Shown one piece after another: positions 1-8,153 of a stretch of 26,206 nucleotides of DNA (position 1 is its first letter; each line of letters opens with the position of its first letter). The position numbers and the translations under genes were made by a program. Under the pieces are notes generated by a model. It was given only the letters and a program-made list of their open reading frames with translations, was not told the origin of the DNA and searched no databases. Source of the DNA: Eubacterium sp. (GTDB lineage: Bacteria > Bacillota > Clostridia > Lachnospirales > CAG-274). The stretch lies in assembly GCA_020859645.1 (NCBI GenBank), contig JAJBVU010000040.1:9493-35698 (forward strand), read 5' to 3'.

Positions 1-3000
1 GTTAAGGCTGTAAACGATGTATTCGCAATCTACGGTGCAGGTTCTTCAGATGTAAGATTTGCATCAAGCGACGGTGATACAATCAGACCTATTTATTTAA
101 TAGAGGTTGAAGCAGCCGGCACATTGACAGTTACAGCCGATGTAAACTCAACTAAGAAGATCGTTCTCGGAAAGAGCGACGAATCCAACACAGTTGTAGC
201 AAGTTATACAAACGAAGGTTCAGACAAAGTAGAAGGCTATGAGCTTTCAGCAGCAGTTGAACCCGGTATATACTACTTCGGCGGCGTAGGTACTAATGTT
301 TACACATACAGTGTTTCATTAACTACAGATTCAAGCTCAGGCAGTGAAGAATCTTCAGAAGCTACAACAGAAGCAGCTTCAGAAGAAACTACAGTCGAAG
401 CTACAACAGAAGCATCAGGCGGCAGCGGCAGTGAAGAAACAGCCGGTACAGCTAACCTTACAGCAGACGCTGTAACAATTGATACAGTCGGCGGAACAGC
501 TACAGTTTCAGTTAAACTTACAGATATTACAACAGAAGTAAATAACCTTACATTCTATGTAACATATGATCCTTCAATCGCTAAGGTTACAGCAGCTGAA
601 ATGTTGGCAGCTGACAAGACACTTTCAACAGCAACCGACGACCTTAACATTGCTATTACTTCAGCACATGCAACAGCTGACAGCCACTATGAAGGTTTGG
701 CAGGCAGCACAGCATTCGAAGCAGGCGTTATTAAGGCAGCTTTCGTTACAGGCACATATAGTGATACATCAGCTACATCACTTTATGCATTCAGCGATGA
801 CACAACTGTTCTTACCCTTACATTCGAGGGCGTTGCAGTTGGTACAACTCCTGTAACACTTGAGGTTGTTGACTGTAATACACTTCCCGACACAACTAAC
901 ACAGTTGACTCAAAGGCAATCACAGTTACAGCAACAGACGGTTCTGTAACAGTAGGCGAACCCGTTGAGGTTTATACTGATGACAGCGTAACAGTTAAGA
1001 CAGTTGACGGCGAAGTTACTGAAACAGAAGTTACAGGCGGTACACTTTATAAGAGCGGCGCATTTATGTTATCTGCATCTGCAGCAGGCAGCGTTTCAGT
1101 AACAGCTGACGCAGCTGACGTTACAATTACTGCTTATGATGAAGCAACAGATACTTATACAGTAGTTACTGTTGAAACATCAACTGATGCATCAACAGGT
1201 TACACAACTTATACATTTGCAGCTGAAGAGGGTGTAACATACTTCCTTACAAGAACAGAAGGCGACTTCAGCTTATTCGTTGCAAGCGAAGAAACTTCAA
1301 CAGAAACTTCTACAGAGGCTTCATCAGAAACTACAACTGAAGCTGTTGAAGGCGACGCTATCCTTACAGTAGGCAGTGCTACATCTGCAAGAACAGTAGG
1401 CAGCACATCTACTATCAATATTACTCTCGGCGACCTTAAGAACGTTGAGGTTAATAACGGTACATATTGGGTAACATATGATCCTACATATGTACAGGTT
1501 ACAGAAGTTAAATCACTTGCAGCAGACAAGACACTTACAAATGATCTTACATCTTATGTAACAACTCCTCTTGTATCTGCAAACAAGACAAACGATGATC
1601 TTTACACAGATGAAGATATTACAGCAGGTCTTACACCCGCTCAGGCAGGTAAGATTAAGCTTGCATTCGCACTTGTAACAGGCGACGGCGACACAACAGA
1701 GCTTACATTTGATGCTCTTACAGCCGAAACAATTATCGCAACTCTTACATTCACAGTAATGACAGAGGTTCCTGCAGGAACTGAACCTGTTGCTCTTAAT
1801 CCTACAGTAATTGACTTCGCAGACGTTCCCGTTCTTGACGGTAATTATCCTGACATCGAAGTAGGCGCTGTATCAGGTGAGATCAGATTTACAAGCGAAG
1901 AAGAATCTTCAAGCGAGTCTACATCTGAAGATCAGTCTTCAAGCGAAGAATCCTCATCAGAGGAATCATCAAGTGAAGAAACTTCAAGCGAAGAAACTTC
2001 ATCAGAAGAGTCCTCAAGCGAAGAATCCTCAAGCGAGGCTACATCTGAAGAAGAATCATCAAGCGAAGAAACTTCATCAGAAGAAACTTCAAGCGAAGCT
2101 ACAACAGCTACAGCTACTGAAACTACCACAACATCAAGCGGCGGCAGCAGCGGTGGCAGCAGTGGCGGCAGCAGCGGTGGTGGCAGTGGAAGCTCCTATA
2201 AGGGAACAACCACAACAACAGAAGCTACTACAGAAGCTACAACTGAATCTGAAGCAGCGGATACTGAAGAGCCCGCAGCAGCAGACACAGACGATACTTC
2301 TAAGAGCGGTGTAGCATCCTTCGCTGAGGTTGACGGCTATCACTTCGCATATATGGTTGGTTATACAGACGGTACATTCGGACCTAACAAGAATATCACA
2401 AGAGCAGAAGTTGCAGCAGTATTCGCAAGACTTACCGCAGGTACTATCCAGGTTAACGGCGGAACAGCAACCTATACTGACATCTTAGGCTCAGAGTGGT
2501 ACGCAGACTATGTAGCATATCTTGAAGACCTTAGCGTTCTTGAAGGCTACACAGACGGTTCATTTGCTCCTACAAGACCTATCACAAGAGCTGAATTTGC
2601 TTCAATTCTTGCTAAGTATGTAGGCACTGCATCAGCTAGCTACGCTGACTTCAGCGACACAGAAGGTCACTGGGCAGAAGCTAACATCGCAGGCGCTGTT
2701 AAGGCAGGTTGGATGAGCGGTTATAACGACGGCACATTCAAGCCCGACGCATACATCACAAGAGCAGAAGTAGTAAGCGCTGTTAACAGAGCTACCGGCA
2801 GAGTATTCGACACAACAGTTGATACTGACAGCATCGTTACATTCAGCGATGTAGCTGCAGGCGCTTGGTATGAGACAGCAGTTTACGAAGCAGCTAACTC
2901 ACACTGGTTCACAGGTTCTGAAACTTGGTACTTAACAGAAGATGCTTATAACGAAGCTACAGCTGTTGAGGAAGAGGAAGAAGAAGCTGAAACTGAAGAA

Positions 3001-3204
3001 GAAATCGATTATGTATCAGCATTAACCGCACTTGCAGACGTTACATTAACTGAAGAGCAGGAAGCTGTTCTTACAGAAAATGCAGACGTAATCAGCACTG
3101 CAGCAGCAGCTGTTGAAGCAGGCGGAGAGCTTGACGACGAAACAATCGCTTCACTTCAGGCAATCTATGACAGTGTTATGGCTTTAGCTGAAACAGAAGA
3201 ATAA
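1..3204 (+). CDS. SLH-anchored surface protein with two cohesin-like domains (5' end missing)
   Basis: The frame is open from the first base of the window, so the gene starts upstream; the TTG at 124 is only an internal codon. About 1067 residues are visible. Domain order: a beta-rich segment (to about nt 310), a Thr/Glu linker, a cohesin-like domain (about 452-960, with YVTYDPSIAKVT and GSVTVG), a second beta-rich segment (about 963-1290), a linker, a second cohesin-like domain (about 1356-1885, with WVTYDPTYVQVT), a long Ser/Glu linker, a Gly/Ser linker, three SLH repeats (about 2310-2810; GYTDGTFGPNKNITRAE, GYTDGSFAPTRPITRAE, GYNDGTFKPDAYITRAE), a partial fourth repeat and an acidic tail. 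SLH repeats normally bind secondary cell-wall polymer, so the protein probably sits on the cell surface. Its codon use is strongly skewed (Thr aca, Ala gca/gct), which fits high expression. It could be a scaffoldin-like anchor or a structural surface protein; no dockerin gene is visible here. Confidence 0.85.
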   Translation, partial: VKAVNDVFAIYGAGSSDVRFASSDGDTIRPIYLIEVEAAGTLTVTADVNSTKKIVLGKSDESNTVVASYTNEGSDKVEGYELSAAVEPGIYYFGGVGTNVYTYSVSLTTDSSSGSEESSEATTEAASEETTVEATTEASGGSGSEETAGTANLTADAVTIDTVGGTATVSVKLTDITTEVNNLTFYVTYDPSIAKVTAAEMLAADKTLSTATDDLNIAITSAHATADSHYEGLAGSTAFEAGVIKAAFVTGTYSDTSATSLYAFSDDTTVLTLTFEGVAVGTTPVTLEVVDCNTLPDTTNTVDSKAITVTATDGSVTVGEPVEVYTDDSVTVKTVDGEVTETEVTGGTLYKSGAFMLSASAAGSVSVTADAADVTITAYDEATDTYTVVTVETSTDASTGYTTYTFAAEEGVTYFLTRTEGDFSLFVASEETSTETSTEASSETTTEAVEGDAILTVGSATSARTVGSTSTINITLGDLKNVEVNNGTYWVTYDPTYVQVTEVKSLAADKTLTNDLTSYVTTPLVSANKTNDDLYTDEDITAGLTPAQAGKIKLAFALVTGDGDTTELTFDALTAETIIATLTFTVMTEVPAGTEPVALNPTVIDFADVPVLDGNYPDIEVGAVSGEIRFTSEEESSSESTSEDQSSSEESSSEESSSEETSSEETSSEESSSEESSSEATSEEESSSEETSSEETSSEATTATATETTTTSSGGSSGGSSGGSSGGGSGSSYKGTTTTTEATTEATTESEAADTEEPAAADTDDTSKSGVASFAEVDGYHFAYMVGYTDGTFGPNKNITRAEVAAVFARLTAGTIQVNGGTATYTDILGSEWYADYVAYLEDLSVLEGYTDGSFAPTRPITRAEFASILAKYVGTASASYADFSDTEGHWAEANIAGAVKAGWMSGYNDGTFKPDAYITRAEVVSAVNRATGRVFDTTVDTDSIVTFSDVAAGAWYETAVYEAANSHWFTGSETWYLTEDAYNEATAVEEEEEEAETEEEIDYVSALTALADVTLTEEQEAVLTENADVISTAAAAVEAGGELDDETIASLQAIYDSVMALAETEE
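1894..2196 (+). repeat. Ser/Glu-rich then Gly/Ser-rich linker repeat in the surface protein gene
   Basis: Imperfect short tandem repeats encode blocks of SSSEE and TSSEE up to about 2100. A Thr/Ala-rich step follows, then GGSSGGSSGG-type units (2137-2196). This is an acidic, flexible spacer between the second cohesin-like domain and the wall-binding SLH part. Open frames in other phases over this stretch are by-products of the repeat. Confidence 0.85.
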
Positions 3205-3260
3205 TCGGTTTAATCTGATAATTCGGACATTGAAGCTTAAAAATAAATAAAAAATATTTT

Positions 3261-3289
3261 CTCCCCTCCCTAAAAAGAGGGGAGTTTTT
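3261..3289 (+). terminator. Intrinsic terminator of the surface protein gene
   Basis: A perfect 8-bp GC-rich stem, CTCCCCTC (3261-3268) with GAGGGGAG (3277-3284), has an 8-nt loop and is followed by TTTTTA. It lies 57 nt after the stop codon, and an AT-rich run precedes it. Confidence 0.9.
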
Positions 3290-3463
3290 ATGTGGGAAAA
3301 TCCATTGAAATCGGCTTTTGGGCTAAACCCTTGAGATCTAAAATATTTTGAGTATTATAAAAGAGGGAACTGTAATTAGAAAAGAATATACAAAGCTTGT
3401 TGTGACGTGGGGAGCTGTCAGCGAAGCTGACTGAGAGGAATATTTCTCAGCCAAGCATTAAAA
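3290..3463. other. Gene-free stretch with two small stem-loops
   Basis: I see no convincing gene. A weak plus-strand promoter candidate is TTGAGA (3331-3336), 16 nt, TATTAT (3353-3358). Downstream are two adjacent perfect stems: GTCAGC-GAA-GCTGAC (3417-3431) and CTGAGA-8 nt-TCTCAG (3431-3450). The first lies inside a copy of the dispersed repeat. With the terminator at 3464-3500 this could be a small RNA of about 135 nt, but the promoter is weak. Confidence 0.35.
3409..3438 (-). repeat. Dispersed palindromic repeat, copy A (partial)
   Basis: Read on the minus strand this is CCTCTCAG, then TCAGC-TTC-GCTGA, then CAGCTCCCC. It shares both flanks with copies at 8096 and 20615 but lacks the distal AAGGGGAGCC half. 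The central arms differ from copy B yet still pair. Confidence 0.75.
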
Positions 3464-3505
3464 AAAAGGTGTATTTTCCGATTGTGAAAATACACCTTTT
3501 TACTT
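3459..3505. terminator. Bidirectional terminator downstream of the yeiH-type gene
   Basis: A 15-bp perfect stem pairs AAAAGGTGTATTTTC (3464-3478) with GAAAATACACCTTTT (3486-3500) around a 7-nt loop. An A-run on the left gives a U-tract on the minus strand; a short T-run lies on the right. It lies just past the stop of the minus-strand gene ending at 3517 and closes the long operon. Confidence 0.88.
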
Positions 3506-3516
3506 TAATGTTTTAA

Positions 3517-4572
3517 TTACCAAATACCTGTAATCTTTTGAACTGCCAGTGAAACAATTGCAATAAGTACCCAAATTATAAGACCTAAGAAAATGGGCTT
3601 TTTGCCGTTTTTAACAAGGCTTACAAGGTTCGTGTTAAGACCGATTGCAGCCATTGCCATAGCTATCATAAACTTGCCTGCGGAGGAAAGGAAGGAAAAG
3701 AGAGAAGAGGCTGCGCTTAAAGCAGCTTCGCTGTCCGCAAGAACGCTGTTTGTTATTGTGTTTATAATCGAAGCTACAATAAAGAAAATTATGAATGAGG
3801 GCAGGGCGTTTTTAAGACTGAACTTAACGTCTGAGTTTTTGTCTGTCTTTGTTTTGTAGAGAGCTAAAACAAAGGTTATGGGAATAATTGCAAGGGTTCG
3901 GGTAAGCTTAACGATTGTAGCAAGATCAAGAGCCAAATTGGGGTCATGACCGGGCATACTGCACCAGGTTGTAGCGGAAGCCACAACAGAGGAGGTGTCG
4001 TTTACTGCGGTGCCTGCCCACATTCCGAAGCCTGTGTCGGTCATTCCTATAAGGTTGCCGAGGGTTGGGAAGATAACAGCAGCGATAACGTTAAAAAGGA
4101 AGATTGTGGAAATTGCGCTTGCCACGTCCTCATCCTCTGCCTTTATAACGGGAGCTGTTGCGGCAATAGCTGAGCCGCCGCAGATAGATGAGCCTACGCC
4201 TACAAGAATTGCCTGATTTGTGGGAATTTTCAGGATTTTATAGCCTAAAACATAAGCTGTAACCAGGGCAACGGTTATTGTTGAAATAATTATAACCAGA
4301 GACTGACCGCCCACCTTGATTACGTTAAAAAGATTCATAGAAAAGCCCAAAAGAATAATTGAATATTGAAGGACTTTTTTCGATGTAAAGCCTATGCCCG
4401 GCTTAAAGCTTTGAGGAAAAGCCGCATAGGCAAGCAAAAGACCTATAATAATGGCGAAAACAGGGGTTCCCACGATGGAACCGAAGGGGAGTATATGCTC
4501 CAAAAGCTTTGCCGCAAGGGCGATTATGAAGCAGAGAACAATCCCCGAAAGATTTGTTTTGATAAATTTCAT
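3517..4572 (-). CDS. yeiH: YeiH/UPF0324 family membrane protein (putative sulfate exporter family)
   Basis: This 351-residue, very hydrophobic protein has about ten predicted membrane segments. Family-like features include GTPVFAIIIGLL near the N-terminus, the GVGSSICGGSAIAATAPVI segment and the GTAVNDTSSVVAS segment. Length and layout fit the UPF0324/YeiH family, named putative sulfate exporters; the substrate is not proven for most members. The ATG at 4572 follows an AAGGAG site at good spacing. It sits 31 nt after the 81-residue gene with no promoter evident, so it is probably the last gene of the rimP-nusA operon, an unusual place for a transporter. A strong terminator follows. Confidence 0.85.
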   Translation of the reverse strand: MKFIKTNLSGIVLCFIIALAAKLLEHILPFGSIVGTPVFAIIIGLLLAYAAFPQSFKPGIGFTSKKVLQYSIILLGFSMNLFNVIKVGGQSLVIIISTITVALVTAYVLGYKILKIPTNQAILVGVGSSICGGSAIAATAPVIKAEDEDVASAISTIFLFNVIAAVIFPTLGNLIGMTDTGFGMWAGTAVNDTSSVVASATTWCSMPGHDPNLALDLATIVKLTRTLAIIPITFVLALYKTKTDKNSDVKFSLKNALPSFIIFFIVASIINTITNSVLADSEAALSAASSLFSFLSSAGKFMIAMAMAAIGLNTNLVSLVKNGKKPIFLGLIIWVLIAIVSLAVQKITGIW

Positions 4573-4603
4573 ATTTTTTCTCCTTTGTGTAAAAATTTAC
4601 GGT

Positions 4604-4849
4604 TTACTTGCCTAAACTGTCTAAAGCCTCAACAACTGTGTAATAGCGGTTAGGCAAAGCCACCTGAAAGGATAGGGAAGGAGTTTCAAAAGCTTCTTCA
4701 ATAAGCTCGGCGGCTTTGTCCGTAATTTGATTTATAAGCTTGGCTGCCTTTTCGCCTGTTTGAGGGCTGTTTGGGTCGGCATTTTTAAGAAAGCCTTCCG
4801 CTTCGTCAAGCATAGCGGCTAAAACGCCTGTGTCTTTAATTTCCGTCAC
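4604..4849 (-). CDS. Small protein of unknown function, coupled to ribF
   Basis: I do not recognise this 81-residue protein. It is acidic and mostly helical in character (KAAKLINQITDKAAELIEEA), with no signal peptide or membrane segment and no cysteines. The start is GTG at 4849, two bases after the ribF stop; GAAGGTG lies upstream, overlapping the end of ribF, so translation is probably coupled. The gap to the next gene is 31 nt. Its reality is supported by the tight spacing, the Shine-Dalgarno site and protein-like composition. In many Firmicutes the position after ribF is held by rpsO; this is not S15. Confidence 0.7.
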   Translation of the reverse strand: MTEIKDTGVLAAMLDEAEGFLKNADPNSPQTGEKAAKLINQITDKAAELIEEAFETPSLSFQVALPNRYYTVVEALDSLGK

Positions 4850-4851
4850 GA

Positions 4852-5760
4852 TTAAACACCTTCTTTACTACTCTGAGCCGCTTCAATGTCCCTTTGAATT
4901 TGGGCTTGAAGGGCAGTTTTATCGGGAAATTTTATTTCGTTTCGAATAAAGTCATTAAATTCTATTTTAAGTTCTGTTCCGTAGAGCATTTTGTTTTCAT
5001 CTAAAATATAGGTTTCCACAGTCCGGTTAGTGTTGTGAAATGTGGGATTTTTGCCAATATTTGTTAGGGAAGGGAAGGGGGTTCCGTCGATTAGGGCGGT
5101 GGTTTTATAGACGCCGTCCTTGGGGAGATACTTTCCCTCGGGTATTACCTGATTGGCAGTGGGAAAGCCCATACCCGTTCCCCTGTGAAGCCCCTTTTCC
5201 ACCCTTGAAGCTATAAAGTAGGGGGCGGAAAGCAGCACAGCGGCGGTTTTTACGTCTCCCTCTTTGAGCAGGGAACGAATTTTAGTAGAGCTAATATCCT
5301 CGCCCATATATTGAATTTTAGGCAGAATTTTAACCTCTATACCCATATTTTCCCCCAATGCCTTAAGGTCTTTTGCACTGCCGGACTTGTTCTTTCCGAA
5401 GGAATAGTCTGCTCCTATAACAAGAAGGCGGCAGTTTGTTTTTGCCTTTAAAAGCCTTATAAATTCCTCAGGTGAAAGGGCTGCAAAGTCCGTTGTGAAG
5501 GGGTAGGGGATATAGAAGTCAACGCCTAATGTCTCCGCAATTTGATTTTTTTCGTCCTCTGTGTAAAGCGTTTTAAATGAGCCGTCATTGGAAAAAAAGC
5601 TGACGGGGTGGGGCGAAAAAGTAAAAATTACGGTTTTATAGGGAGATGACTTTATTTCGTTTATTAATGTTCTGTGACCCTGATGAAAGCCGTCAAAATT
5701 GCCTAATGTGACGGCGGTGGGTTCATCAAAGTTAAAGCTTGGGTTCGATAATTTTATCAT
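4852..5760 (-). CDS. ribF: Bifunctional riboflavin kinase / FAD synthetase
   Basis: This 302-residue cytoplasmic enzyme phosphorylates riboflavin to FMN and adenylates FMN to FAD. The N-terminal adenylyltransferase half shows TLGNFDGFHQGHRTL (residues 18-32), the nucleotidyltransferase HxGH-type loop, plus SFGKNKSG and ISSTKIRSLL. The C-terminal flavokinase half shows GMGFPTAN, DGVYKT, NIGKNPTF and VETYIL. Length is normal for the family. It lies 10 nt downstream of truB and is followed by a GTG gene after two bases. The order rbfA-nrnA-truB-ribF is common in Firmicutes. No FMN riboswitch is visible; expression appears tied to the operon. Confidence 0.96.
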   Translation of the reverse strand: MIKLSNPSFNFDEPTAVTLGNFDGFHQGHRTLINEIKSSPYKTVIFTFSPHPVSFFSNDGSFKTLYTEDEKNQIAETLGVDFYIPYPFTTDFAALSPEEFIRLLKAKTNCRLLVIGADYSFGKNKSGSAKDLKALGENMGIEVKILPKIQYMGEDISSTKIRSLLKEGDVKTAAVLLSAPYFIASRVEKGLHRGTGMGFPTANQVIPEGKYLPKDGVYKTTALIDGTPFPSLTNIGKNPTFHNTNRTVETYILDENKMLYGTELKIEFNDFIRNEIKFPDKTALQAQIQRDIEAAQSSKEGV

Positions 5761-5770
5761 TGTTTTTCCT

Positions 5771-6670
5771 TTATATCAGCATACAGACAGGCTTTGCAAA
5801 GCCCTCTTTTCTTGTGAATATGCCGATTAATTTATTTTCGCTGTTTTTAAGGAGAAAGCTTTCTCCGTCAGAAGGCTTTGGGTCGGGAATGTAATTCAGG
5901 GAAATTTTGTTGCCGTTTTTTAAATAGGAGTCGGCTGCGGAAACGGCTTTATAGATTTTGTATGAGGGAAGAGCCTTTTCTATTGGAATAACCGCTTGGG
6001 AAAGCTCCCCCTTATCCTTAAGGGCCTGAAGCTCACCGATTGTCAGGGCTGTTTCCTTTGAAAAGCCCCCTGTTTGGGTACGTTCAAGGGCAGTCATAAC
6101 TGCCCCTGTTCCCAGCTTTTCACCTATATCCGTTATAAGGGTTCTTATATATGTGCCTTTTGAACAGACAATGGTGAATGAAAGAGTTTTTTCGTCGGAA
6201 AAGGCAATATCCGAAATGGAATATATTGTAATAAGTCTTGGTTTACGCTCCGCTGTTTTGCCCTGTCTTGCAAGCTCATAAAGCCTTTTTCCGTTGATTT
6301 TAATAGCGGAATACATAGGGGGAATTTGAGATATTTCACCTAAAAAGGAGTTTACCGCATTAATTATTTCCTCTTTTTCGGGAATTTTGTCAGAAACGTC
6401 CTGAACATTTCCCCAAATGTCCCCTGTGTCTGAGGTCTGACCTAAACGCATTTCAGTGCGGTAGGTCTTTCTTTCAGCCTGAACGTAGTCAGCAAGCTTT
6501 GTAGCCTTTCCCAAACATATAGGCAAAACCCCCTGAGCCATAGGGTCAAGGGTGCCTGTGTGACCTGTTTTTATTCTGCCGAAAATACCTCTGACAATGT
6601 TTACGCAGTCGTTTGAGGTGTAGTTTTGTTCCTTATAAAGGTTTATAAAGCCTGTGAAGTTAGTTTCCAT
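5771..6670 (-). CDS. truB: tRNA pseudouridine(55) synthase
   Basis: TruB makes the pseudouridine at position 55 in the T-loop of tRNAs. The catalytic motif GHTGTLDPMAQGVL is present, with Asp42 as the expected nucleophile. KTYRTEMRLGQTSDTGD, PPMYSAIKINGKRLYELAR and SKGTYIRTLITDIG are further family blocks. The C-terminal part resembles a reduced PUA-like region. I chose the ATG at 6670 (METNFTGFIN) because AAGGA lies about 9 nt upstream; the ATG at 6679 directly abuts that site. The start overlaps the nrnA stop by 11 nt, consistent with translational coupling. Confidence 0.95.
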   Translation of the reverse strand: METNFTGFINLYKEQNYTSNDCVNIVRGIFGRIKTGHTGTLDPMAQGVLPICLGKATKLADYVQAERKTYRTEMRLGQTSDTGDIWGNVQDVSDKIPEKEEIINAVNSFLGEISQIPPMYSAIKINGKRLYELARQGKTAERKPRLITIYSISDIAFSDEKTLSFTIVCSKGTYIRTLITDIGEKLGTGAVMTALERTQTGGFSKETALTIGELQALKDKGELSQAVIPIEKALPSYKIYKAVSAADSYLKNGNKISLNYIPDPKPSDGESFLLKNSENKLIGIFTRKEGFAKPVCMLI

Positions 6671-7628
6671 TAATTTCATTCCTTAATGCGTTCAGACATT
6701 TTTCCAAAGCTTCCTCTAATTCAAAGCCCTCGATTGTACAGCCTGCTGCGCAGATATGACCGCCGCCGCCGAAGGAGGAAGCTGCTTTATTTACGTTTAC
6801 TCCTGTTGAACGAAAGCTGCATTTTATTGTCTTTTCGGCTTTTTCATAGAGGAAAACCGAGCACACTGCGCCGATTGTGTTAAGGCAGTATTCCGCAATG
6901 CCGTCAAGCTGTTCGAAAATTGCTCCGCAGGAGCGGATTTCCTTTAAAGTAAGGGTTGTATAGGCAATTCCGTCCTTAAGCTCCATATTTGACACTGCCT
7001 TGGCGAAAACCTTTGCCGCCGTAAAATCGTGGCGGTAGAGCATATCCGCTTGAATATCGGTGAAGTCAATGCCCTTTGCCATAAGCTCTCCGGCAATTTC
7101 CATAGTGCGCTTGCCTGTTGAGCTGTGTTTAAAGGCACAGGTGTCTGTTAAAAGCCCTGTGTAGAGACATTCCGCTGTGTAGGTGTCGATTTCGTTAAGA
7201 CGTGACAGAAGCTCATAAACAAGCTCACAGGTGGAAGAAGCATTTGGGCAGACTAAATTGTGCTCTGCAAAGTTCGTATTTGAAATGTGGTGGTCAATGT
7301 TAATTGTTGCCTTTGCGTTTTCAAACAGGGCTTTGCCCTCGCCCAAACGGTTTTTGTCTCCGCAGTCAAGGGATATAAATAAATCGGGAACAGAGGGCGA
7401 ATTGTTGGGATCCGTTATATTTTCTCTTTTTAATATGCGGTCGAACTTTGAGCCTTTAAAGCTTACAAAGGTGTAAGGGGCTTTGCCAAGACTGCGGATG
7501 TAGTGATCCGCAGCCATAACAGAGCCCACCGCATCTCCGTCGGCGTTTATATGGGCGCTTAATACAATGGTTTCCGCCTTTAAAATGCTTTCCTTCAGAG
7601 TTTTCGCAAAGGCATCAAACATTGTCAT
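6660..7628 (-). CDS. nrnA: DHH/DHHA1 phosphoesterase, nanoRNase / pAp phosphatase type
   Basis: NrnA-type enzymes degrade short oligoribonucleotides and dephosphorylate 3',5'-pAp. The DHH domain shows SAHINADGDAVGS (metal-binding Asp pair), SLDCGDKNRLG and NIDHHISNTNF; the C-terminal DHHA1 domain shows FGGGGHICAAGC. All expected metal ligands are visible and the length (322 residues) is normal. The start at 7628 (MTMFDAFAK) is preceded by GGAGG at about 6 nt; the longer open frame to 7682 has no such support. It overlaps rbfA by 14 nt and truB by 11 nt, so it is embedded in the operon. The rbfA-nrnA-truB order is typical of Firmicutes. Confidence 0.93.
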   Translation of the reverse strand: MTMFDAFAKTLKESILKAETIVLSAHINADGDAVGSVMAADHYIRSLGKAPYTFVSFKGSKFDRILKRENITDPNNSPSVPDLFISLDCGDKNRLGEGKALFENAKATINIDHHISNTNFAEHNLVCPNASSTCELVYELLSRLNEIDTYTAECLYTGLLTDTCAFKHSSTGKRTMEIAGELMAKGIDFTDIQADMLYRHDFTAAKVFAKAVSNMELKDGIAYTTLTLKEIRSCGAIFEQLDGIAEYCLNTIGAVCSVFLYEKAEKTIKCSFRSTGVNVNKAASSFGGGGHICAAGCTIEGFELEEALEKCLNALRNEINGN

Positions 7629-8013
7629 CAGCTCCCTCCGAGCCTTCAGTTTCGTCCTCATCGTCGGACAGATTAAGATCATTTAAAATTTTTGAAATGT
7701 GCATACCGTATACAAGTGAATCGTCATAAATGAAGCTGATTTCCGGGGTTAAGCGCAGATTAATGCGCTCCGCAAGAAGGCTTCTGATATAGCCCCTTGC
7801 GCCCTTTAAAACATCCATTGTGGTTTTGATCTGCTCATCGCTGCCTAAGACGCTGACATATACCTTGCAGTATTTAAGGTCTGTGGTGGTTTCCACCTTT
7901 AAAACGCTTATAAGGCTGGATATACGGGGGTCTTTAAGACCGCTTCTCAAAATTTCGGATATTTCTTTTTTTATTTCGTCATTTATGCGAATCATTCTGC
8001 TGTTTGTTTTCAT
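7615..8013 (-). CDS. rbfA: Ribosome-binding factor A
   Basis: RbfA is a small KH-fold factor that assists late maturation of the 30S subunit and 16S rRNA 5' end processing. The 132-residue product shows family features: RMIRINDEIKKEISEILR at the N-terminus, DPRISSLISVLKVETTTDLKYCKVYVS, and the region around RINLRLTPEISFIYD. An acidic tail (DDEDETEGSEGADD) ends the protein. A purine-rich AAAGGCGG site precedes the ATG. It is separated from infB by 140 nt that hold a dispersed palindromic repeat rather than a promoter I can recognise. Confidence 0.95.
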   Translation of the reverse strand: MKTNSRMIRINDEIKKEISEILRSGLKDPRISSLISVLKVETTTDLKYCKVYVSVLGSDEQIKTTMDVLKGARGYIRSLLAERINLRLTPEISFIYDDSLVYGMHISKILNDLNLSDDEDETEGSEGADDNV

Positions 8014-8095
8014 AGTGAATAACCGCCTTTTAAGTCATGTATTTTTGGAAGGGCTGAAACTTAAACTTTAGGCTAACTAAAACATAATTGCCCCA

Positions 8096-8137
8096 CCTCT
8101 CAGCCGCCTTTGGCGGCAGCTCCCCTCAAGGGGAGCC
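8096..8137 (+). repeat. Dispersed palindromic repeat, copy B
   Basis: Between infB and rbfA lies CCTCTCAG, then CCGCC-TTT-GGCGG, then CAG, then CTCCCCTC-AAGGGGAG and CC: two hairpins in 42 nt. It matches copy C outside the central arms. No U-tract follows on the transcribed minus strand, so it is probably not a terminator. Confidence 0.85.
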
Positions 8138-8153
8138 TGTCGGTTGCCGAAAG

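Noticed and set aside
124..126. TTG at 124 as start of the surface protein
   Set aside because: The same frame is open back to base 1 and encodes plausible beta-strand sequence there; no ribosome site precedes the TTG.
1877..2314. Open frame of 145 residues in a second plus-strand phase, rich in Gln and Lys
   Set aside because: It lies wholly over the Ser/Glu and Gly/Ser repeat of the surface gene; its composition is the repeat read in another phase, and there is no ribosome site.
4852..5770. FMN riboswitch near ribF
   Set aside because: Only 10 nt separate truB and ribF and no conserved FMN-element sequence is seen.
6670..6679. truB start at 6679
   Set aside because: The AAGGA site directly abuts this ATG, whereas the ATG at 6670 has normal spacing and still begins a complete TruB domain.
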